A stretch of 32,565 nt of DNA from Microcystis aeruginosa Ma_MB_S_20031200_S102 (GTDB taxonomy: Bacteria > Cyanobacteriota > Cyanobacteriia > Cyanobacteriales > Microcystaceae): NCBI GenBank assembly GCA_007095845.1, contig SFBI01000069.1:1-32565 (forward strand), in the 5' to 3' direction. The notes under the pieces are model-generated. The model did not search any database. It had not been told where the DNA came from and saw only the letters and a program-made list of their open reading frames with translations. Positions 24,847 through 32,089 of this stretch are shown piece after piece (within the stretch, counting starts at the first letter, position 1; every line of letters begins with the position of its first letter). Both the position numbers and the translations under genes were made by a program.

Positions 24847-25830
24847 ATGGTCTTGATTCGTTTAGCTAAATCTTGGCAAATTTCCGAAAATGAAGTTACT
24901 TCCGAAAGTGTTTATTTTAATCGTCGTCGCTTTTTACAGGGGTTAATCGGGGCAGGAATTGCGGGGAGTTCCCTATTATTAACTGCTTGTGGTAAATCCT
25001 CCTCCTCGGAAGCTTTAGAAAAAAGTTTACAATTGCCTAAAATTGAAGGGTTCAGCAAAAATTCGCAGTTTTTAACGGTAAATCGCCCCATAGTTGCCGA
25101 AACTGTAGCTGGGAGATATAACAATTTTTATGAGTTCGGAGGGGGAAAAAATATCTGGTTAAAAGCGCAGAAATTACCGACGAATCCCTGGACGGTAGAA
25201 GTGGGAGGATTGGTAAAAAATCCCCAAACCTACGATATAGATACTATTAAAAAAATCTTTCCTCTCGAAGAAAGAATCTATCGTTTTCGTTGTGTGGAAG
25301 CTTGGTCAATGGTTTTACCCTGGCTAGGTTTTCCCATGAGTGCTTTAATTGCAGCAGTGGAACCAAAACCCGAAGCTAAATTCGTCCGTTTCACTTCATT
25401 TTATAATCCCGAAATTACCCAGGGGCCAGGATTACATTTAGGAGCCTTACCCTGGCCCTATACAGAAGGTTTAAGAATTGAAGAAATGGCCAATGAATTA
25501 GCTTTTTTTGCCGTGGGAATTTTCGGGCATGATTTACCCAAACAACACGGCGCACCCTTGCGAATGGTTATTCCTTGGAAATACGGTTTTAAAGGTGCAA
25601 AATCAATAGTAAAAATTGAATTTACCGCCAAACAACCCGCCACTTACTGGAACACAATTGACGCTCATGAATACGATTTTGAGGCTAATGTAAACCCCAG
25701 TAAACCCCATCCCCGTTGGTCGCAAGCAACGGAGAAATTTATCGGCAGTAGCAGTGATTTATCTTGGGAAATCATCGAAACTCTGCCCTATAATGGCTAC
25801 GGTGAATATGTGAATAATTTATATAGTTAA
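24847..25830 (+). CDS. msrP: MsrP/YedY-type molybdoprotein, methionine-sulfoxide reductase catalytic subunit
   Basis: A 327-residue protein of the sulfite oxidase-fold MsrP family, which repairs oxidised methionines in periplasmic proteins using a molybdopterin cofactor. The N-terminal segment SENEVTSESVYFNRRRFLQG matches the family start and includes a twin-arginine export motif. A hydrophobic stretch ends in LTAC, a possible lipobox (C48). The molybdenum-ligating cysteine is C149 in RFRCVEAWSM. I place the start at ATG 24847: the earlier ATG at 24793 is inside a terminator hairpin, and its extra residues do not fit the family. The haem membrane partner MsrQ is not adjacent, so the electron donor is unclear. 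Confidence 0.88.
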   Translation: MVLIRLAKSWQISENEVTSESVYFNRRRFLQGLIGAGIAGSSLLLTACGKSSSSEALEKSLQLPKIEGFSKNSQFLTVNRPIVAETVAGRYNNFYEFGGGKNIWLKAQKLPTNPWTVEVGGLVKNPQTYDIDTIKKIFPLEERIYRFRCVEAWSMVLPWLGFPMSALIAAVEPKPEAKFVRFTSFYNPEITQGPGLHLGALPWPYTEGLRIEEMANELAFFAVGIFGHDLPKQHGAPLRMVIPWKYGFKGAKSIVKIEFTAKQPATYWNTIDAHEYDFEANVNPSKPHPRWSQATEKFIGSSSDLSWEIIETLPYNGYGEYVNNLYS

Positions 25831-25873
25831 GTTCTATAATTGTCCCTGTTTTATTAAGTTAAAGGAAGTATTT

Positions 25874-26307
25874 ATGGACAATAGAAATCTGTACGAACAA
25901 GACTTCATCTCTGGATTAGAACTACTATTAATTAACTGCAAGCCAGACAGTTTGAACGAGTAGATTTAGATAATTTACCAGAGGAGTTAGCAAGTATGGG
26001 AAGGAGCGAAAAACGCACAATTAAAAGTCTCTTAACCCAATTATCACAACATTTACTTAAACTCAAATATTGGGGAGCAGAAAGAGAGAGAAAAGACGGT
26101 CACTGGAAGGGAGAGATTAGAACTTTTCGTCTCGATATATTAGATGAACTTAAAGATAGTCCTAGTCTCAAATTCTATCCTTTGGAAATTTTCGATGAAT
26201 GCTATCTTTCATATCAAAAAAATGCAAGCGATCGCTATCAATTACTCCTCGATACTTTCCCCGCTATTCCCATTGGTTCCCTTGAACAAACGCCAATTCA
26301 AAAATGA
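25874..26307 (+). pseudogene. DUF29 family gene, frameshifted
   Basis: The first frame begins at ATG 25874 after AAGGAAG and reads NLYEQDFISGLE, the usual DUF29 start. It then loses frame near 25922 and hits a stop at 25961. The second frame continues the family sequence as LQARQFERVDLDNLPEELAS, then MGRSEKRTIKSLL and a complete C-terminus to TAA 26305-26307. It carries a TAA at 25933-25935 just before that. One missing base plus one nonsense change (CAA to TAA) would explain both. DUF29 proteins are abundant in Microcystis and of unknown function. An N-terminally truncated product from ATG 25996 remains possible. Confidence 0.75.
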
Positions 26308-26402
26308 AACGCATCAACCTCAAGAGTTGACAAAGAAAGGCTCATCAGGTACTGTCTGATCATTAACAAAAACAAATTAGACCCAAAAACGAAGCTCCCC
26401 AA

Positions 26403-26952
26403 TATCCTAACATAGAACAAAGAAACTTGCTCTACCAACTGAGTCAAGAGGGAAATTTATCTCAACAGCAAATGGCCTTCTAGCTCGGATGTCATCAAAG
26501 CACGATATCACGAGAATTAAGAAGGAATCAAAGTTCTCTGGGCTGCTATCTACCTGACACAGCACAAGCTGAAAGCGAGACGCGCACCAAAAATGTCAAA
26601 CAACCCTTTAAAAATGTCAGCGAGTCGGTCTTAAAGTTCGTGAAAAAAGAATTGAAAGATTATCATAGTCCCGAACAAATAACAGGTCGTCTGAAAAGAG
26701 CCAGTCAAGAATCGCTCAGTCATGAAACCATCTATTAGAACTAGCGAGACTGTGGAAAGTATCAAGAATACCTACGTCAAGGACGGGAAAAAGAAAGAGT
26801 CGAAATAGAGCAAAAAGTAAGTGTGGAGCGATTCCGGGGTTTCTAGATATCAGCGAGAGACCAGTAATTGCTGACCAGAAAACCGAAATCGGTCCTTGGA
26901 AAGTGACACAATGATTGGAGTCAATCATCTTAGAAAATCCAAGGTTTTAGCG
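26403..26952 (+). pseudogene. Decayed IS30-family transposase
   Basis: Reading from 26403 gives NIEQRNLLYQLSQEGNLSQQ, then an HTH ending CHQSTISRELRRN, later HSPEQITGRLKRAS, SHETIY and GKYQEYLRQGREKERVE. A shifted frame supplies IPGFLDISERPVIADQKTEI and GPWK, corresponding to the start of the IS30 catalytic domain. At least four in-frame stops and one frameshift break it, and the DDE core and C-terminus are missing. It is a long-dead 5' fragment, lying between the broken DUF29 gene and the CobT-like gene, and probably marks past insertion and deletion here. No terminal inverted repeat could be placed. Confidence 0.8.
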
Positions 26953-26975
26953 ATAGGTGATACCCAAATAGATAG

Positions 26976-28055
26976 TCAACAGTTTAGTTGAAACTCGATT
27001 AAATTTTCGATTGCTTTGAGCAAATCTTGATCAGTCCAATTCTGGTACAAATAAGCCGCGATCGCACATCCCCCCGCACCGACTCCTTCCTTGACGAAAC
27101 CTTGTTCATAAGCTTGCAAAACCGGGTATTTAGAGGCGGAAAAGTTTAATTGTGTGGCTAATAAGGGTATTTTTCCGATCATGCTGGCTAATCCCACCGT
27201 ATCCCCCGTTTTATCTTCCGCTACCCAACGAGTTGTGCCGACGATGATATTTTCCCAGTTAACCGGATAGGCATATTTAGTCACTAGAGCTTGAATTAAA
27301 GCAGAAACGGCTAACATTTGGGTTCCTCCGGCGAGAAGTACCCCACCCTGCCCACTAGCGGCAATCGCCATACCAGCGACGAAAATCTGCTGAGGATCGC
27401 CTAGGGCGGCGATTACCTCAAAAGGATCAAAAAATTCTTTTCCGGCTAATCCCTGCTCAACTATTGCCTGTTTCTGAGCATGATTGCAATGGGGATGGCT
27501 ACTGTTAACTTTGCCGTTGGCTCGATAACCCAATCCAGTTAGGATGGCGAGGGCGGTGGTGGTGCCACCCACCACACATTCGCCGATAATTAGATAACTA
27601 GACTCCCGGGCTAATTTTTCTCCCCAGGTTAGTCCTTGGGCGAACAGATGTTTTACTATAGGGAGATCTAGGGCGCGGCCGGTGGAGAGACAACGGGCCG
27701 GTTGTCCCCCCAGTTCGATATAATCGACGGCTGGGGGCAAGGGTAAACCGGCGTTAAAAATCCGGACGGGAATGGCTAATTTTTCCACTACGGCGCGGGT
27801 AATATAGGCAGGGGAGGCTCCCACTGTTAGGGGTGGTAAGGGATAACGGGGATGGGGTGAAACTCCTTTAACGATAAATTCGGCATCAGCGATCGCAGTG
27901 TATTTTCTATCTTCCGGGGTGGCGCCAGCGGTGGAGATTCCGGGGATTAATCCCGTCTCGGTAAAACCTAAAACTAGGGCAAATATCGGAGAAGATTTTT
28001 GATGGCGCTCTAACCAATTTTGCCCCCGTTCAATTTCCGTGTAAATTTTAATCAT
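26976..28055 (-). CDS. CobT-like NaMN phosphoribosyltransferase family (UPF0284)
   Basis: A 359-residue protein resembling the UPF0284/TIGR00303 group, distant relatives of CobT, which attaches ribose phosphate from nicotinate mononucleotide to the lower-ligand base of cobalamin. Glycine-rich segments typical of the family are visible: ECVVGGTTTALAIL, GMAIAASGQGGVLLAGGTQM and GVGAGGCAIAAY. It has no membrane segment. The ATG at 28055 is preceded by AGAGGA. It is not in an operon with other cobalamin genes; downstream lies only the IS30 relic. Substrate assignment is inference; cyanobacteria generally make pseudocobalamin with adenine as lower base. Confidence 0.8.
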   Translation of the reverse strand: MIKIYTEIERGQNWLERHQKSSPIFALVLGFTETGLIPGISTAGATPEDRKYTAIADAEFIVKGVSPHPRYPLPPLTVGASPAYITRAVVEKLAIPVRIFNAGLPLPPAVDYIELGGQPARCLSTGRALDLPIVKHLFAQGLTWGEKLARESSYLIIGECVVGGTTTALAILTGLGYRANGKVNSSHPHCNHAQKQAIVEQGLAGKEFFDPFEVIAALGDPQQIFVAGMAIAASGQGGVLLAGGTQMLAVSALIQALVTKYAYPVNWENIIVGTTRWVAEDKTGDTVGLASMIGKIPLLATQLNFSASKYPVLQAYEQGFVKEGVGAGGCAIAAYLYQNWTDQDLLKAIENLIEFQLNC

Positions 28056-28082
28056 CTGTTGATTTTGTCCTCTTACTTATCA

Positions 28083-28493
28083 CTATTTCCCTCTCTCCAT
28101 GAGATGATCTTTGATTTCAACATATTTAGAAAATAAGTTATCAATACTAGCCAGTTTTGCCCCGTATGCTAAGGCTGTAGCCATAATAATACGGTCAAAA
28201 GGATCTTTGTGAATGGCAGATAAATTAACGGCTCTAATGGCAATTTCGGGGGTAATTGAAAATATATCTATTTTAGCTACTGTTAAAGCTTGTTGAATCC
28301 ACTCTTGAAGGGGATAACTTAATTCTAATCTTCCCCGTTGGTTAGCAAGGGCTATTTCATAGCAAGAAATGGGGGAAACTCCGAGAGATTCTGCTAACTC
28401 AAATTTTTCTAGCCAATGATCGGGAAATCTGTCAAAATTGCCATTTATTAACCACAACCAAATATGAGTATCAAGCACAATTACTTCAGACAT
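28083..28493 (-). CDS. PIN-domain toxin (VapC-like)
   Basis: A 136-residue PIN-domain protein of the VapC type, a metal-dependent ribonuclease toxin. The acidic site is complete in outline: D8 in IVLDTHIW, Glu in SCYEIALA, Asp residues in HKDPFDRIIMATA and the last in LASIDNLF. I start at ATG 28493; a TTG two codons earlier is less likely. It overlaps the end of the upstream antitoxin gene by 13 bases, the usual coupled arrangement. Confidence 0.88.
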   Translation of the reverse strand: MSEVIVLDTHIWLWLINGNFDRFPDHWLEKFELAESLGVSPISCYEIALANQRGRLELSYPLQEWIQQALTVAKIDIFSITPEIAIRAVNLSAIHKDPFDRIIMATALAYGAKLASIDNLFSKYVEIKDHLMERGK

Positions 28494-28714
28494 TCCCAAT
28501 CTTCTTCATCTACAATAGGACTGACCATATCACCTAGTATTTTAGCTTTACCCACCATATTCTCCACTGGAAAACGCCGTTTAGATAAGGATGGTTTTTC
28601 TTCTAATAAGTTGTTTTTGCTGGCGGTGAAATTTTTAATTAATTGATAAAGTTCATCTAGTTGTTCTTCTGGTAGATTATCAATTGCTGTTTGAATAAGT
28701 TCTTTAACAGTCAT
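28481..28714 (-). CDS. Antitoxin partner of the PIN toxin
   Basis: A 77-residue protein starting MTVKELIQTAIDNLPEEQL, resembling DUF2281-type antitoxins: a helical N-terminal half and a flexible acidic C-terminus (VDEEDWECLK) that would wrap the toxin. It precedes and overlaps the PIN gene. The start ATG 28714 is chosen because the open frame upstream (to 28771) lacks coding character. Such pairs usually repress their own promoter; no operator was identified. Confidence 0.8.
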   Translation of the reverse strand: MTVKELIQTAIDNLPEEQLDELYQLIKNFTASKNNLLEEKPSLSKRRFPVENMVGKAKILGDMVSPIVDEEDWECLK

Positions 28715-28912
28715 AGTTTTACTCTCTATTTTCTGAACTTGAGTTATATTATAACACAACGGTTCATTCAATAAAGGGACTCATCTTGATATTTTAACTA
28801 AAATACAGCAGACTAAAAAGACTCATTTAAACCGTTTATTCTTAGATTAGCGGAATCTCCCCCAATGCAAGAGTGCCTCGTCTCAAAAAGTAATTTAAAC
28901 ACTTAACAGCTT

Positions 28913-29791
28913 ATGTCTTCCCTGTCTTCTGCAATTATCGATACTTGGCGACGTTTTTACCGAGATCCCCTGGCAGTAATAGGAGCGATCGCATTAATTA
29001 TAATTATTTTTGCTGTCCTATTCGGTCCGATTTTCTATCGAGTCCCCATCGATACCATTGATTTTAGTCAAACCACTGCTCCCCCTAGTTTAAAACATCT
29101 TTTCGGGACTAATGATCTGGGCCAGGATCAATTAGCGAGGATTTTGGTGGGGGGTCGAATTTCCCTCGCGGTGGGGATTGCTGCTATGATGGTGGCGATG
29201 ATTTTGGGAACGGCAATCGGGGCTATTTCCGGGTTTTACGGGGGGGCGATCGATGGCTTATTGATGCGATTAACGGATTTATTTCTATCTTTGCCCCAAT
29301 TACCCCTACTTTTACTGATTGTCTATTTATTTCGCGATAGTATCAAAAAAATCGCCGGACCGGAAACGGGTATTTTTATCCTCGTGGTTTTGGTGATCGG
29401 GGGTTTAAATTGGATGTCGGTGGCGCGATTGGTGCGGGGAAATTTCTTAAAATTACGGGAGATGGAATTTATCTCGGCTGCAAAAGCTTTGGGGGCCACT
29501 CCTTTGCGTTTAATCTGGGTGCATTTATTACCTAATGTTTTGGGAATGATAATCGTGGCGGCCACTTTAGCGGTGGGTAATGCGATTATTACCGAGTCAA
29601 CCCTGAGTTTTTTGGGTTTGGGTTTCCCCCCCGATGTGCCGACTTGGGGACAAATGTTATTTAAAGCTAAAGATTACTTGACAACTGCCCCCCATTTGGT
29701 CATTTTTCCCGCTCTGGCTATCGTGATCACGGTGTTAAGTATTAATTTTATCGGTGATGGTTTACGCGATGTCTTTGATCCTAATGTTTGA
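28913..29791 (+). CDS. DppC/OppC-type ABC transporter permease
   Basis: A 292-residue inner-membrane permease of the dipeptide/oligopeptide/nickel group. An N-terminal OppC-type segment (WRRFYRDPLAVIGAIALI) leads into the conserved FGTNDLGQDQLARILVGGR, followed by about five helices and the ATPase-docking loop ISAAKALGATPLRLIWVHLL. The late GLGFPPDVPTWGQML is characteristic. The substrate-binding protein, the DppB-like permease and the ATPases are not adjacent, so the transporter is assembled from scattered genes, a common state in cyanobacteria. Peptide versus metal specificity cannot be told. Confidence 0.9.
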   Translation: MSSLSSAIIDTWRRFYRDPLAVIGAIALIIIIFAVLFGPIFYRVPIDTIDFSQTTAPPSLKHLFGTNDLGQDQLARILVGGRISLAVGIAAMMVAMILGTAIGAISGFYGGAIDGLLMRLTDLFLSLPQLPLLLLIVYLFRDSIKKIAGPETGIFILVVLVIGGLNWMSVARLVRGNFLKLREMEFISAAKALGATPLRLIWVHLLPNVLGMIIVAATLAVGNAIITESTLSFLGLGFPPDVPTWGQMLFKAKDYLTTAPHLVIFPALAIVITVLSINFIGDGLRDVFDPNV

Positions 29792-29872
29792 GGAACTGTG
29801 GAACTGGATAATTGCCGAAAAGTACCCAGAACCTCTATGATAATTAGTAGCGATGGTGAGGAAATAAATACT

Positions 29873-30199
29873 GTGAGTAGCGTAACTGTCATTAGCGATC
29901 AGAAGTTTGACCAAGAGGTTTTTGGGGTCGAAAAACCCGTTTTAGTCTATTTTTGGGCGAGTTGGTGCGGTCCGTGTCGTTTGGTATCCCCCTCGATCGA
30001 TTGGGTGGCCAAAACCTACGACGAACGGCTAAAAGTAGTTAAACTAGAAATAGACCCTAACCCCGACTCGGTGGCTAAATATAAGGTGGAAGGTGTTCCC
30101 GCTTTACGCATCTTTAAAGATAAAAAACTTATTGCCAGTCATGAAGGGGCGATCGGCAAACAACAATTACAATCTTTTATCGATACCTATATCAGCTAA
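29873..30199 (+). CDS. Thioredoxin
   Basis: A thioredoxin of 108 residues, full length for the family, with the redox motif WASWCGPC and the cis-proline in VEGVPALRIF. It reduces disulfides in target enzymes. I place the start at GTG 29873, preceded by GAGG at 29858-29861, giving the standard length (SSVTVISDQKFDQEVF). An in-frame ATG at 29837 and a GTG at 29798 would add 12 or 25 residues not typical of the family. It lies between the permease and aminotransferase genes on the same strand; the aminotransferase start is 16 bases downstream, so these two are likely co-transcribed. Confidence 0.92.
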   Translation: MSSVTVISDQKFDQEVFGVEKPVLVYFWASWCGPCRLVSPSIDWVAKTYDERLKVVKLEIDPNPDSVAKYKVEGVPALRIFKDKKLIASHEGAIGKQQLQSFIDTYIS

Positions 30200-30215
30200 T
30201 TAGGTATCCGTGGTT

Positions 30216-31394
30216 ATGAGTAACTTAACCCTAGCAAACCGCTTACAGGCACTACAATCCAACGTTTTTGCCGATATGGATCGGGCAAAAGCTGCCAGTA
30301 GAGAAGCGGGTAATACCATTATCGATCTTTCGCTCGGTTCCTCCGATCTTGGGGCTGCTCCCCACGTTGTCGATGCTATTGAGCGATCGCTCCACGATCC
30401 TCAGACGCACGGCTATTTACTCCATAATGGGACCAGAGACTTCCGCATAACTGCTGCTAACTGGTATAGTGATCGCTTTGGTGTACCCATCGATCCAGAA
30501 ACGGAGGTTTTACCCCTGATTGGTTCTCAGGAAGGCACGGCCCATCTACCTTTGGCCCTTCTCAATCCCGGAGATTTTGCCCTGCTCCTCGATCCGGGTT
30601 ATCCCTCCCATTTGGGCGGTGTTGCCCTTGCGGGCGGTCAAATCTACGGAATGCCAATTTTGTCAAAAAATGACTTTCTGCCAGTTTTAGAGGACATTCC
30701 TGACCTAGTGCTGGCACAATCGAAGCTGATGGTCTTGAGTTATCCCCATAATCCGACTACAGCGATCGCACCTTTGGCATTTTTCCAAAAAGCGGTTGAT
30801 TTTTGCCGTCAGCATAATTTAGTCTTAATCCACGATTTTCCCTATCTAGACATCTTTTTTGAGGGAACATCGCCCCCACCGTCAATTTTACAGGCCGATC
30901 GAGCTAAAACTAATTCGATCGAGTTTTTTACCTTTTCCAAGTCCTATAATATGGGCGGTTTTCGCATCGGTTTCGCCATTGGCAACCCGCAGTTAATTAT
31001 GGCTTTGCGACAGATTAAAGCTATGGTTGATTTTAATCAGTATTTGGGCATCCTTAATGGTGCGATCGCCGCTTTAACTGGTAATCAAGATTCGGTCAAA
31101 GAAACCGTCGCTATCTTCCAAAAACGCCGGGATGTGTTTATTAATGCCCTAAATCGCATCGGTTGGCCGGTTGCCACTCCGGCCGCTACTATGTACGTTT
31201 GGGCGAAAATTCCCCCCAGTTGGCCGGGTAATTCCGTCGATTTTTGTCGGCAATTGGTGTCCCAAACTGGTGTCGCTGTTTCCCCCGGGTCCGGTTTTGG
31301 TAAGGGTGGTGAGGGTTATGTGCGTTTTGCCTTAGTTCACGATCCCGATATTCTAGAGGCTGCCGTGGAGAAAATTGGGGCTTTTTTGGGATAA
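30216..31394 (+). CDS. Class I/II PLP-dependent aminotransferase
   Basis: A 392-residue fold-type I aminotransferase. The PLP-binding lysine is in TFSKSYNMGGFRIGF, preceded by the aspartate in LIHDFPYLDIFF and the asparagine in SYPHNPTT; GYLLHNGTRDFR and the C-terminal arginine in GYVRFALVHD fit substrate carboxylate binding. It resembles the LL-diaminopimelate/succinyl-diaminopimelate aminotransferase branch, but the amino donor and acceptor are not certain. ATG 30216 is preferred over GTG 30210. It follows the thioredoxin by 16 bases. Just after its stop is a PEP-CTERM gene fragment. Confidence 0.88.
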   Translation: MSNLTLANRLQALQSNVFADMDRAKAASREAGNTIIDLSLGSSDLGAAPHVVDAIERSLHDPQTHGYLLHNGTRDFRITAANWYSDRFGVPIDPETEVLPLIGSQEGTAHLPLALLNPGDFALLLDPGYPSHLGGVALAGGQIYGMPILSKNDFLPVLEDIPDLVLAQSKLMVLSYPHNPTTAIAPLAFFQKAVDFCRQHNLVLIHDFPYLDIFFEGTSPPPSILQADRAKTNSIEFFTFSKSYNMGGFRIGFAIGNPQLIMALRQIKAMVDFNQYLGILNGAIAALTGNQDSVKETVAIFQKRRDVFINALNRIGWPVATPAATMYVWAKIPPSWPGNSVDFCRQLVSQTGVAVSPGSGFGKGGEGYVRFALVHDPDILEAAVEKIGAFLG

Positions 31395-31395
31395 A

Positions 31396-31563
31396 ACCGA
31401 TATTCTAAGCAGTGGTTATGCTGCAATCGATAACTTTCGCCTTGTTGCTGCTGATATTCCGGGTGATATTGGTAATGTGTCCACTCCCGAACCTTCTGGT
31501 GTTATCGGATTAGACATACTAGGTGGTGGTTTAGTGGTGCGTTGCGTCGCTAAACGTCGTTAA
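31396..31563 (+). pseudogene. C-terminal fragment of a PEP-CTERM protein
   Basis: The frame ending at TAA 31561-31563 reads YAAIDNFRLVAADIP, then STPEPSGVIGLDILGGGLVV and RCVAKRR. This is a PEP-CTERM sorting tail: the PEP motif, one hydrophobic helix and a basic end, preceded by the IDNF-type end of a beta-sandwich domain. Everything upstream is missing. The fragment begins right after the aminotransferase stop, with no start codon of its own outside that gene. It is a remnant of an exported, sorted protein. An Asp inside the helix (LDIL) also suggests loss of selection. Confidence 0.7.
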
Positions 31564-31629
31564 CCGGTGTGGGGTGGGGAGATGAGTTAAAATTTTCCTA
31601 ATTCCCTACCCTTTGCGGTTATTAAAGCT

Positions 31630-31863
31630 TTAATTGTGCTGCTGTCTTTGTAATTGATTGATCAAGTCGGGGGATAAATCGGTAAATTGGGCGATTTCTG
31701 AGATAGAAAAGCCAGCAGATAGCATTTTTAGGGCAATTTGTCGAGCTTTTTCTTCCTTACCTTTTTGTAGTCCCTTTTCCTTGCCTTCCTCTAAAATATC
31801 TTGATAGATGACGGATTCTCTCATAATGTCACTCCGAAGGATTTTTTTAATCGTCTCTCGATT
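31630..31863 (-). pseudogene. Tandem duplicate of the Rpn gene 3' end
   Basis: This segment repeats the last part of the neighbouring Rpn gene. The open frame (64 residues from ATG 31824) reads MRESVIYQDILEEG, a shortened charged repeat, then ARQIALKMLSAGFSI and SEIAQFTDLSPDLI, nearly identical to the C-terminus of the full gene. The homology continues upstream of the ATG (NRETIKKIL) to the duplication junction near 31863. The N-terminal nuclease part is absent. It could still be translated as a small protein, but is more simply a duplication remnant. Confidence 0.75.
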
Positions 31864-32089
31864 GTAATTCCTCGATCAAGTCGGGGGATAAATCGGTAAA
31901 TTGGGCGATTTCTGGGATAGAAAAACCAGCAGATAGCATTTTTAGGGCAATTTGTCGAGCTTTTTCTTCTTTACCCTCCTCTTTGCCTTCCTCTTTGCCT
32001 TCCTCTCTGCCTTCCTCTAAAATATCTTGATAGATGACGGATTCTCTCATAATGTCACTCCGAAGAATTTTTTTAATCGTCTCTCGATT
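31650..32089. repeat. Direct tandem duplication of about 214 and 226 bp
   Basis: Unit 1 (31650-31863) and unit 2 (31864 to about 32089) align along their length with few substitutions. The length difference of 12 bases lies in the Glu/Gly/Lys-coding microsatellite, which has one unit more in copy 2. The units abut without spacer. Confidence 0.85.
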
